Positions 17,450-26,400 of a stretch of DNA of 34,414 bases are shown one piece after another. Below the pieces are notes generated by a model. The model was not told the DNA's origin, did no database searches, and saw only the letters and a list, made by a program, of their open reading frames with translations. Both the position numbers and the translations under genes were made by a program. The stretch comes from Candidatus Krumholzibacteriota bacterium (GTDB taxonomy: Bacteria; Krumholzibacteriota; Krumholzibacteriia; LZORAL124-64-63). Positions within the stretch are counted from its first letter, which is position 1; each line of letters opens with the position of its first letter. Location of the stretch: positions 1-34,414 of the forward strand of contig JAJRWA010000008.1 of assembly GCA_024277025.1 (NCBI GenBank). The letters run 5' to 3'.

Positions 17450-18514
17450 ATGGCATCATGGCCGGAGGCGGGACTGGGACAGATGTACCGGCTGATCGAC
17501 AGTCTGCCGACGCAGTTGGTGGAGAGTGCCGACCTGGCGGGTCTGGCCGAGGTGCAGCCGCTGGCTGACGGCACCGGACGCCTGGTCCTGTGCGGCATGG
17601 GGGGCTCGGCGATTGCCGGTGACCTGGTCCAGCCCCTGCTCAAGTCGGGCCGGATCTCGTTGACTGTGTGGCGGGATTACGGCCTGCCGCATTGGGTGGC
17701 TGCCGATGACCTAGTCCTGTGCTGCAGCTATTCCGGCCACACCGAAGAGACCCTGTCGGCGGTGGCCGAGGCCGGTCGGCGCGGTTGTCAGCGGGTGGCC
17801 ATCACCTCCGGTGGTGAAGTGGCCGCCATCGCGGCTCGCGACCATTTTCCGGTCGTCACCCTGCCCGGCGGCCTGCCGCCGCGGGCCTCGCTGGGGTATG
17901 GTCTCGGCGCCTTGACCCGGGTTCTGGACCGTCTGGGTGTGATCGACGGCAGCGGGGGGCGGATCCATGCGGCAGTCGAGACGTTGCGTGCGGCGAACGA
18001 GTCCCGGCGTGAGCCGATGGCCGGCGACCAGGCTCCGGCCGAGGACACCGAGGGCAATATCTCACCGGGAGCCCTGGCCGAGGTACTGGCCGGTAGCACG
18101 GCCGTGATCTATACCGCGGGGTCCGAGGCCCATGGTGTGGGCATTCGCCTGAAGGCCCAGCTCAACGAGAACAGCAAAGTCCCCGCCCTGGTCGCGGCGT
18201 TCCCTGAATTGGACCACAACGACCTGGTGGGCTGGTGTCTTTCCCCGGAGATGCGGGACAAGTTTGTCCTTCTCATCCTGCGGGGGGATGACGATAATGA
18301 ACGCATCGCGAGCCGGGTCGAGATCACTCGTGACCTGCTTTGGGATGAATTCGCCGATATTCACGAAATCCGCTCCACGGCCGATTCGCCCCTGGGACGG
18401 GTTCTTTCACTGGTACAGTATGGCGATTACCTGAGTTGCCATTTGGCCCGACTGGGCGGGGTGGACCCCATACCGGTCACCAGAATCACCAAACTCAAGA
18501 ACGCACTGGGCTGA
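17450..18514 (+). CDS. Bifunctional phosphoglucose/phosphomannose isomerase
   Basis: Interconverts fructose 6-phosphate with glucose 6- or mannose 6-phosphate. ATG at 17450 overlaps the ptsI region only by its spacing (GGAGGGAACTGAGATG provides the ribosome-binding site). It is 354 residues with two SIS domains: LCGMGGSAIAGD and SYSGHTEETLS in the first, PRASLGYGLG between them, and AGSEAHGVGIRLKAQLNENSKVPA with the FPELDHNDLVGW motif in the second. This is the archaeal/bacterial PGI/PMI family, not classical Pgi. Placement after enzyme I suggests it handles the sugar phosphate made by the PTS, an inference that favours a mannose- or glucose-type substrate. Confidence 0.9.
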   Translation: MASWPEAGLGQMYRLIDSLPTQLVESADLAGLAEVQPLADGTGRLVLCGMGGSAIAGDLVQPLLKSGRISLTVWRDYGLPHWVAADDLVLCCSYSGHTEETLSAVAEAGRRGCQRVAITSGGEVAAIAARDHFPVVTLPGGLPPRASLGYGLGALTRVLDRLGVIDGSGGRIHAAVETLRAANESRREPMAGDQAPAEDTEGNISPGALAEVLAGSTAVIYTAGSEAHGVGIRLKAQLNENSKVPALVAAFPELDHNDLVGWCLSPEMRDKFVLLILRGDDDNERIASRVEITRDLLWDEFADIHEIRSTADSPLGRVLSLVQYGDYLSCHLARLGGVDPIPVTRITKLKNALG

Positions 18515-18545
18515 ATGAGCCTCAGGTCGCAGAGGGAGATGCAAG

Positions 18546-19691
18546 ATGAGCAAGAGATTTCTCTTCACCAGCGAGTCGGTCACCGAGGGCCATCCGGACA
18601 AGGTCTCGGACCAGATTTCCGACGCCGTGGTGGACGCCATCATGGCCAAGGACCCCGAGGGCCGGGTGGCCTGCGAGACGATGGTGACCACGGGCATGGC
18701 CTGCCTCGCCGGCGAGATCACGACCGATACCTATGTCGATATCCCCGAACTGGTGCGCAACACCATTCGCAACATCGGCTACACCAACGCCGACTACGGT
18801 TTCGACGCGGACAGCTGTGCGGTGCTGACAACCATCGACAAGCAGAGCCCCGACATCGCCATGGGTGTTGATCCGGGGGGCGCCGGCGATCAGGGCCTGA
18901 TGTTCGGCTATGCCTGCCGGGAAACCGACGTGCTGATGCCACTGCCGATCACCGTGGCCCACCGCATGGCCCAGCGTCTGGCGGCCGTGCGCAAGGACGG
19001 CACCCTGCCCTGGGTGCGGCCGGACGGCAAGACCCAGGTCACCTGCCTCTATGAGGACGACAAGCCGATCAAGATCGACACGGTGGTCCTGTCGACCCAG
19101 CACGATGCCGACATCAGCAACGATGATCTGCGGGCAGCCATCCAGACCCACGTCATCGATCCGGTCCTGGCCCGCTTCGATGTCGACCACGACGGATACA
19201 CCAGCCACATCAATCCCACGGGCCGCTTCGTGGTCGGCGGGCCGCTGGGCGACTGCGGCCTGACCGGCCGCAAGATCATCGTCGACACCTATGGCGGCAG
19301 CGCCTGCCACGGTGGCGGGGCATTCAGCGGCAAGGACAGCACGAAGGTGGATCGCTCGGCGGCCTACGCAACCCGGCACCTGGCCCGCAACATCGTGGCG
19401 GCCGGCCTGGCGGACCGCTGCCAGGTTCAGGTGGCCTATGCGATCGGCGTGGCGAAGCCGGTTTCGATCAACGTCGAAACCTACGGCACCGGCAAGGTTG
19501 CGGACGAGAATATCATAGCGGCCATCCGCCAGGTGGTTGATATGACGCCCAAGGGGATCATCGACCGCCTGGAGCTGCGCAAGCCGGTTTTCCTGCCCAC
19601 GGCAGCCTACGGCCACTTCGGTCGGGACGATGTGCAGTTCACCTGGGAGCAGGAGGACCTGGTCGACAAGCTGCGGGCAGCGGCCGAATAG
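18546..19691 (+). CDS. metK: S-adenosylmethionine synthase
   Basis: Makes S-adenosylmethionine from methionine and ATP. It is 381 residues (384 in E. coli) with the N-terminal [20 protein letters not shown] (catalytic His16), the active-site loop, [12 protein letters not shown], and the phosphate-binding [24 protein letters not shown] precedes the ATG. Only 31 bases separate it from the previous gene, so there is no room for a SAM riboswitch. It ends at TAG, 21 bases before a strong terminator. Confidence 0.97.
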   Translation: MSKRFLFTSESVTEGHPDKVSDQISDAVVDAIMAKDPEGRVACETMVTTGMACLAGEITTDTYVDIPELVRNTIRNIGYTNADYGFDADSCAVLTTIDKQSPDIAMGVDPGGAGDQGLMFGYACRETDVLMPLPITVAHRMAQRLAAVRKDGTLPWVRPDGKTQVTCLYEDDKPIKIDTVVLSTQHDADISNDDLRAAIQTHVIDPVLARFDVDHDGYTSHINPTGRFVVGGPLGDCGLTGRKIIVDTYGGSACHGGGAFSGKDSTKVDRSAAYATRHLARNIVAAGLADRCQVQVAYAIGVAKPVSINVETYGTGKVADENIIAAIRQVVDMTPKGIIDRLELRKPVFLPTAAYGHFGRDDVQFTWEQEDLVDKLRAAAE

Positions 19692-19712
19692 CCGGAGTGC
19701 ATCGGACAGAAG

Positions 19713-19741
19713 AAAGGCGGAGCCAAGTGGCTCCGCCTTTT
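19713..19741. terminator. Rho-independent terminator between metK and the PKD lipoprotein gene
   Basis: AAAGGCGGAGCC and GGCTCCGCCTTT are a perfect 12-bp inverted repeat around a 4-base loop, with A-runs and T-runs on both sides. It therefore works for both convergent genes: the end of the long plus-strand run and the minus-strand gene that stops at 19767. Confidence 0.9.
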
Positions 19742-19766
19742 GCTTCCGGTATCCTGCGGCTGTCGC

Positions 19767-20423
19767 TCAGGGGCTGACCGAGAAGTGCAGGGTCGAGTGC
19801 CGGGTCACGGCATGGGTCGGGTAGGTGACCGCCAGGTCCACATCGAACTCGCCGGCGACATCGAAAGTGAACTGGGGGGTGGGACCCGTGTAGACCGTGT
19901 TGGCCGCGTCGCCCATTTCCCAGCGGAAGACCATCTTGACCGCGTCACCCGGCGTGGCGGGATAGTCGATATCGCAATTGGCCGCGGTCAGGCCGAACTG
20001 GACCGTCTGGCCCACGGTCACGTTGCCGTCCGGCACGTCCGACTCGGCCATGATCACCAGACTATCGGCGATGACCGTCACCGGCACGCTCGACGTGGCG
20101 ATGTTTCCGTCCGGATCGGTGGCCGTCACGATGATCGTATACTCGCCGGGGTCGAGGTAGCGGTGGTAGTTGATCGCGGTGTTGCCCGTACCGCCGTCAC
20201 CGAAGTTCCAGGTGATGTCGAGGTTGTTCGTGCCTCCGAGCGGATCGCCCGATTCGTTCCCGCCGGAGACCGCCGAATACGTCTCGATTTCCAGCGGCGC
20301 CACACCGCAGGCCGGCGTTGCCACGACCCGGGTGAAAATGGGCTTGGACTCGTCATTACACGCCGAAGTTGCCAGCACGATAAACAGCATCGCCGGCAGC
20401 AGAAGCACACAGGCACGTTTCAT
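19767..20423 (-). CDS. PKD-domain lipoprotein
   Basis: A 218-residue secreted protein of unknown role. The N-terminus MKRACVLLLPAMLFIVLATSAC is a lipoprotein signal with a lipobox ending at Cys22. Two PKD-like beta-sandwich domains follow: the first has ITWNFGDGGTGN and HRYLDPGEYTIIVTATD (about 70-120), the second FRWEMGDAA and FDVAGEFDVDLAVTY (about 165-205). PKD domains commonly mediate protein or glycan contacts at the cell surface. GGGAGA lies upstream of the ATG. It stands alone between metK and lptG. No sorting domain of the type IX kind is seen. Confidence 0.85.
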   Translation of the reverse strand: MKRACVLLLPAMLFIVLATSACNDESKPIFTRVVATPACGVAPLEIETYSAVSGGNESGDPLGGTNNLDITWNFGDGGTGNTAINYHRYLDPGEYTIIVTATDPDGNIATSSVPVTVIADSLVIMAESDVPDGNVTVGQTVQFGLTAANCDIDYPATPGDAVKMVFRWEMGDAANTVYTGPTPQFTFDVAGEFDVDLAVTYPTHAVTRHSTLHFSVSP

Positions 20424-20528
20424 GTGGTCAGTTGTCTCCCTGTGGGGTCGCTGATGGTTCAGGGTCTTGGCCGAAATTGCGTCGTGGATTCGAAACCCCG
20501 TTTCGGATCCGCCCTGCCTGGTCGCATT

Positions 20529-20557
20529 AATTTATTAAGCTAGGACAGTGGGGGCAA
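20529..20557 (-). promoter_or_regulatory. Possible promoter of the PKD lipoprotein gene
   Basis: On the minus strand, TTGCCC (20557-20552) and TAAATT (20534-20529) lie 17 bases apart in a locally AT-rich patch. The leader would be close to 100 bases. Confidence 0.35.
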
Positions 20558-20603
20558 GTAGTCCAGACAAAACAGCATTTCACGGGCGCGGGGAATCGGC
20601 CGC

Positions 20604-21677
20604 TCAACGCCGGGCCCGGGCGAACAGAATCAGGTATATCAGCGTGTAGAGCCCATTTCCGGCCCAAGCGGCGACCAGCGGCGACAGGGTCCCGGTATGG
20701 CCGAGACTGCGTCCGAAGTTCATCAGCAGGTAGTAGCCGAAGCTGACCAGCAGGGTCCAGCCGAAGCCGGAGGCGATCGTGGTCTTGCGCGGACCCGAAG
20801 CCAGCAGTACGCCCAGCAGCACAACGATGAGGTTGACCAGGGGGAAGGCGAGGTTGAACTGGATGTCGACCAGGGCCGTGGTCGGGTCGCCGCCGCTGCG
20901 CCGGACCAGGTCCACGTAGGCCTGCAACTGGCGGATGTTCATGTCCTCTTGCCGGATGCGGTCGCGGTAGAATCCCTTGGGGTCGACCGTCAGGTCCCGG
21001 GCGGTCAGGCGATCAAAGGTGGTCGTGATCTCGTCGTCGCCGTCGAATGTCCGCCGGGTGCCGCTGATCAGGGTCCAATGCTCGCCATCCCACTCGGCCC
21101 GCTCGACGTCGATCCGCTCGGTGATCCTGGCGCCATCGTAGCTGAGAATCTTCAGGCCGGTCAGCACACCGCTGTTGGGGTCGAATTTGCGGGCGTAGTA
21201 CATGCGCCCGTCGCCGCTGGTCAGGGCGATCTGCTGTGTCGGCCGGATCCGATCCGGATTGCCGTGGATCTCCACTTCCCAGACCCTGTTTCGTTTGACG
21301 TTGGCTTCCGGCAGGACATATTCCCGCCAAGCCAGGGAAAACACGGTCATCAGCAGGCCCATGAAGATCAGTGGCCGGCAGATTTTCATCAGCGACCAGC
21401 CCGAGGCGAACAGGGCCGTCAGTTCCAGGTAGCGGGCCATGGTGCCGACGGTGAACAGCGTCGCCATGAGCATGGCGATCGGCAGCACCGTGTCAACAAT
21501 CCAGACCGCTTTGTAAAGGTAGTAGCGGCCGATCATCGTGGCGGTGGCGCTGTTGTCCAGGAAGCTGTTCATGTGATCGAGCATGTCGATCAGGGTGAAC
21601 AGGATCAGGGCGCCGACCATGGTGTAGGCCAGATTGCGCAGGAAGTTGGCCAGCAGATGGCGGTGGACGATTGACAT
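20604..21677 (-). CDS. lptG: LPS export permease LptG
   Basis: Inner-membrane subunit of the LptB2FG transporter. It is 357 residues (360 in E. coli): three N-terminal membrane helices (HRHLLANFLRNLAYTMVGALILFTLIDMLDHM and following), a periplasmic jellyroll domain (about 125-260; DGRMYYARKFDPNSG, EWDGEHWTLISGTRR), then three C-terminal helices. The ATG shares its A with the lptF TGA, so the pair is translationally coupled. The partner ATPase LptB is encoded about 11 kb away on the other strand. Confidence 0.9.
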   Translation of the reverse strand: MSIVHRHLLANFLRNLAYTMVGALILFTLIDMLDHMNSFLDNSATATMIGRYYLYKAVWIVDTVLPIAMLMATLFTVGTMARYLELTALFASGWSLMKICRPLIFMGLLMTVFSLAWREYVLPEANVKRNRVWEVEIHGNPDRIRPTQQIALTSGDGRMYYARKFDPNSGVLTGLKILSYDGARITERIDVERAEWDGEHWTLISGTRRTFDGDDEITTTFDRLTARDLTVDPKGFYRDRIRQEDMNIRQLQAYVDLVRRSGGDPTTALVDIQFNLAFPLVNLIVVLLGVLLASGPRKTTIASGFGWTLLVSFGYYLLMNFGRSLGHTGTLSPLVAAWAGNGLYTLIYLILFARARR

Positions 21678-23101
21678 CAGGCATCCCGCGGTTCAGGTGG
21701 CGACGGTGGGCCATCACTGCCGGGGCCGGGTGGCCGGCGCCAGAAGGGCCGAAAACCGGTCTCGCTGGCGGCCCGCAGGAACATCGGGATGCCCAGGCCC
21801 AGCAGGAAGAAATTGGCGCTCCACATGGCGACAAAGGGGTCGAGTTTCGCCTTGTCGGCCAGCTTCTCACCGCCCATCAGGAACGCATAGTAGATCAGGT
21901 AGACACCGAGAGCCAGACTTACGCTCACACCTTTGCCGCTGCGGGAGGTGGTCACGGCCATGGGAATACCGATCAGGGCGAAGATCACACAGGCAAACGG
22001 GATCGCGAACTTCTTGTGGAACTCGACGAGGTACCGGTTCTCGCGCGCCACATAGCTCTGCCGCAGGCGCACCTGGTGGCGGGCCTGCTCGATGCTGCGC
22101 TGGATGGCCGTCGTTGTCGCCTTGAACTTGCGGGCCAGGAACGAGTCGCGGGCCGGACCGGGTGCCGGCGCCGGCGACTTGCCCAGGGCGATCTGGCGGT
22201 GTTTCGGGTCCAGCAGCCGCAGTTGGCTGTCCAGAAAGCCGCCGTTGATTTCGCGGACCCGCTGGCCCACCCGCAGTTGGTGCTCGTTCTCCTTGGCCGC
22301 AGCGGCCTTGAGGTCGTTGAGGTCCATTTCGCGGTCGCCCCGCGCCTTGCGTCCGGAGTCCTTGAAATCCCGCTCCATATTGTTCAGGTGCAGGGTCTGT
22401 TTACCGAACCGGGTGACCTGGTACTTGTCCGGCTGTTCCTTGTCGGGGATTTCGTGGGTCTCGCCATTGTACAGTTCGATGACCATGGAATTGGATTCGT
22501 GGTCGGTGATGATGGTCCCGCTCTCGGCAATGGTCAGCCGGGGTGAGAGGTCACCCGGCTTTTCCTTCTCAAAGATCTTGACATCCTTGATCTTGCCCGT
22601 CAGATCGTCCTTGCTGCCCACGTAAATCGTCATCCGGTCACTCAGGTCGGTGAACTGGTGCTCCCTGATTTCCAGCATGGGTTTCTTGCGGTTGATATCG
22701 TACAGCAGGCTGGCCAGGGTGTGGTTCGATTCGGGCAGAATATAGTGGTTGTAGGCCGTCAGGGCCGCTCCGATCACCATGGCCCCGAAGAGGAGGGGGC
22801 GCAGCACGGCCCACAGGCTGATGCCGCAGGATTTCATGGCCGTAATCTCGTGGTCGGTGGCCAGTTGACCGACACTCATCAGAACGGCGATCAACACGGC
22901 CATTGGTATGGATAATGCAAACGTGTAGCCCAGGCTGAGGCCCAGAACCCTGGTTGCCAGAATGAACGGAACACCCTTGCTGACAAAGAGATCGACGTAC
23001 CGATACAGCACGTCTATCATCAGCAGGAAAGTGATGACGAACCACCCGAAAAAAAACGGCCCGGCGGCAGATGCCAGTAAGTGTCTATAAATCAGGTACA
23101 T
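21677..23101 (-). CDS. lptF: LPS export permease LptF
   Basis: Second inner-membrane subunit of LptB2FG. The ATG at 23101 (MYLIYRHLLASAAGPFFFGWF) has GGTGGGGA about 9 bases upstream and begins as in relatives; an ATG nine bases earlier is too close to that site. It is 474 residues, about 100 more than E. coli LptF. The extra length is a charged, probably helical segment (around residues 235-350, many Arg, Lys, Glu) between the periplasmic domain and FHKKFAIPFACVIFALIGIPMAV, an arrangement seen in Bacteroidetes-type LptF. The stop overlaps the lptG start by one base. Confidence 0.9.
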   Translation of the reverse strand: MYLIYRHLLASAAGPFFFGWFVITFLLMIDVLYRYVDLFVSKGVPFILATRVLGLSLGYTFALSIPMAVLIAVLMSVGQLATDHEITAMKSCGISLWAVLRPLLFGAMVIGAALTAYNHYILPESNHTLASLLYDINRKKPMLEIREHQFTDLSDRMTIYVGSKDDLTGKIKDVKIFEKEKPGDLSPRLTIAESGTIITDHESNSMVIELYNGETHEIPDKEQPDKYQVTRFGKQTLHLNNMERDFKDSGRKARGDREMDLNDLKAAAAKENEHQLRVGQRVREINGGFLDSQLRLLDPKHRQIALGKSPAPAPGPARDSFLARKFKATTTAIQRSIEQARHQVRLRQSYVARENRYLVEFHKKFAIPFACVIFALIGIPMAVTTSRSGKGVSVSLALGVYLIYYAFLMGGEKLADKAKLDPFVAMWSANFFLLGLGIPMFLRAASETGFRPFWRRPPGPGSDGPPSPPEPRDA

Positions 23102-23432
23102 GGAGTCCATTCCCCACCGACATTGTGTCCTGTGTGCCCGGGTGGCGGTACCCGATGGCCAGTCGTGCCAACTCTCGGTCATGGTTCGAAAGTTCCGGCC
23201 GGCTGACTGAACATCGTCCGGTTCTGCTGTATTTTGAACGAATTGTGGCCGCCGTCAAGAGACCGATGGGCTTTTGTCCCGGTCCCGTCACGGGCACAGT
23301 GTGACCATTTTCGAGGACGCAGCAGCCGGGGCCACCCCAATGTGGTCGCCACAGGCGGCAGGGGCAAGGGCCCTGGAGCGGCCAATCAACACTTTGACCA
23401 GCTGATGCAGCGCGGTGCGCAGGAGCGGTGAT
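23102..23432. other. Divergent intergenic region lptF / sprA
   Basis: About 330 bases with no supported gene. A possible lptF promoter is listed separately. I found no convincing -35/-10 pair for sprA on the plus strand. Short open frames on both strands have no family motif. Confidence 0.5.
23230..23258 (-). promoter_or_regulatory. Possible promoter of lptF-lptG
   Basis: On the minus strand TTGACG (23258-23253) is followed after 17 bases by the weak -10 AAAATA (23235-23230). The leader to the lptF ATG would be about 120 bases. Confidence 0.3.
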
Positions 23433-26400
23433 TTGAACCAGGGAAGGGTCAGGCACTCGGCAGGAAGCTACCGTCAGGTTGGCACTCTGCTGTTGCTGGC
23501 CGCCGTCACCGTCGTCGCCGGAGGCCTGACCGATCAGGCGGCGGCTGATCCCGACTACGGCGACGGTCCGGTGCTCTACGGTCTTGATCCGGTTATCCAT
23601 GGTACGTCAGATCCCCGCCTGCTGGGTGTGGACCGCCTGGTGATGCTGCGTCGGCTGGCTGTGCTGGGTGTGGACCCGGTGCGGCACCCCGGACGTCGGC
23701 CGGGCATCGAGACATCCTTCTACAAGTATATGACCGAAAAGTCCCGGGTGGATCTGGAGCGCCGGGAGGTCCTGCTGGAGTACAACGGCCCGCTGGGCCT
23801 GATGACCGAATTCCAGTACCCGACGTTTTTCTTTCTGTTCCCGACATCCCAGCCATTGCCTGGCGGCTTTTCCTACTACCCGCCGCGCCCGGTCGGCGAT
23901 TCGGTCGTCCGCTTGTTCGTCGATGACCTGGAGACCGGTGCGGCCCGGCGTCGGGCCGTGGACCGGGTTGTGGTGCGCGAGGCCGGCTTGGACGTGGCCG
24001 GCAGCGGCAAGACCGGCAAGGACGGCAACGGGCTGATCAACCTGACGATCCCCATCAAGCTGCCGCGCACCCTGGAGAAGATCATCGGGCGCGGGGAAAA
24101 GACCAAGATCAAGATCACCGGTCGCGAGCACATCGCCATCACCGGCGAGAGCACGGTCATCGATCCCTTCGTGCCCAACGAGCGGGTCACCAGCCAGTCC
24201 CTGTTCCCGACGCTGGACATGGAGCAGGAACTGCAGATCAGCCTGACCGGCACCATCGGCGAGAAGATCATCATCGAGGTGGACCACAACAGCGCCCAGA
24301 TCGGCCCGGACGCCACCAAGATCAAGCTGATGTACCAGGGCACCGAGGACGAGGTCATCAAGACCATCGAGACCGGTGACGTGGGCCTGACCCTGCCGGG
24401 CAGCCAACTGCTGGGCTACAACTCCAACAAGTCCGGCCTGTTTGGCATCAAGGTGACCGGACAGGTGGGGCGGGCCGACTTTACGGTCGTGGCCTCGAAG
24501 CAGAAGGCCGAGTCCAGTTCGAAGAGCTTCAACGCCAAGGGCGGGCAGGTCTCGGACAACGTCATCTTCTCGTCCAACTATCTGAACAACCGTTTCTTCA
24601 AGCTGGATCTGCCGGAATCCGAACCGGCGGGCCGGCAATTCGGCGAGTCGATCCTGCTCTCGTCGATTCAGGTCTACCAGTTGATGGGACCGGGTCAGCC
24701 CGGGGTCAATGACATCCAGAATGTGGCGGCCTACGTGGATTCATCGGGTTTTCGCAACTGGAACGATAGTGCCATGGATTTCAGCGATCCCTGGGAGTAC
24801 GGCCTGCGCTGGCGGCAGATCGGCCAGAACGAGTTCGATCCGCTGCTGAACGAGGATGGCGGACTGGAGGCGATCGACATGCGCTCGTCCATCTTCGATG
24901 ACGTGGTGCTGGCGATCGTCTATTCGGTGGTGGACGCATCCGGGACGGTAGTCGGCCGGGTGGGGGATGTGCCGGGACAGGATGCGCCGACCCAGATGTT
25001 GCCCGGCCAGCCCGAACCCTACTACCGGATGAAAATGTTGAAACCGGCCATCAACAAGTCGCACGAGCATCTGTACCACTACGTGCTGCGCAACATCTAC
25101 TCTCTCGGCGGCGCGAACATCGATCCGTCCACTTTCGACCTGCGGATCGAGGCCAACGACCAGGGATTGACCCACCCCGACATTGACGAGAACGGCATCA
25201 ACTACCTGCGCATTTTCGGCCTGGATATCGAGGACCCGTCGCGTAATCCCGGTGCCGATGGCCTGGTGGATGTGCACAATCCGCTGATTTTCGACCTCAA
25301 CAAAGGATTGTTGAAGTTTCCCTTGGATTTCCCCACACCATTCTATGACGAGACCGGGACCGGAGACCGCTACCGTCAGAACACGGGAAATGATCCGAAC
25401 TTCAAGTTCTCAGAGGCCGACTCGACCTTCTTGTACCAGAAGCAAGCAAATCAGTTTCTGTACAACCCCAATGCCCGGCCCACGGACTTCGAGAAGGAGA
25501 AATACTTCAAGATCATCGCCACCCACGCCTCGGCTTCCAGTTCGTTCAGCCTGAATGCGTCGAACATCGAGGAAGGCTCAGAGGTCGTGACCCTCGACGG
25601 GCGCACCCTGGTCAAGGACGTCGACTACGAGATCGACTACACTTTTGGCGAACTGCAGCTCAAGGGCGAGGCGGCCAACCTCACGCCCGACAGCAAGATC
25701 TCGGTGACGTATTCCTTCTCGCCGTTCTTCGGCGGCGGCAACACGAGCCTGATGGGCCTGAATCTGGGCTACGATCTGGGGCGGGAAAGCAAGCTGGCCA
25801 CGACCTGGCTCTACCAGACCGAGGCCATCGTCGGCGAGAAAGCCAAGCTGGGCGAGGAGCCGAGCAAGAATCTGGTTGGCAACGTCAACCTGCAGCACAC
25901 GTTCAAGCCGCAGTTCCTGACCAGTGTGGCCAACATCCTGAGCCGGCACAACACCGAGCGCGAGTCCAGCCTGCAGTTCAACGGCGAGATGGCCCTGAGC
26001 CTGCCGAACCCCAACACCAAGGGCAAGGTCTTCCTGGAGGATTTCGAGGGCGTCGACGCCTCGGATGTGGTGGCCCTCAACCGCATCGCCTGGTTCTGGG
26101 CCAGCGTGCCGTACCTGAGCCTGGAGAGCGGTGATATCCGCACCTTCGACGCCGAGGACCGGGTCGAAACCATCCGCTGGTTCCTGCCCAAGGAGCGCAC
26201 CGAACGCTGGCAACTGAACCCGGACCTGATCAACCAGGAGGCGAACGAGACCCAGCCGACCATGGACCTGTATCTGCGCTCCGAATCCGGGGCCTGGGGC
26301 GCCGAGAACTGGGGCGGCATCATGCGCGGCATCAGCCGGACCGGCCTGGATCTGTCCAAGGCCCAGTTCGTTGAGATCTGGGTGAACGACAGCGAGCCCG

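Noticed and set aside
15328..17643. A 771-codon open frame antisense to ptsI and neighbours
   Set aside because: It lies opposite genes with clear catalytic motifs, its translation is low-complexity (His, Gln, Arg, Gly rich) and has no family pattern. Long antisense frames are expected at this GC content.
18515..18545. SAM riboswitch before metK
   Set aside because: The gap to the previous gene is only 31 bases and contains little more than the ribosome-binding site.
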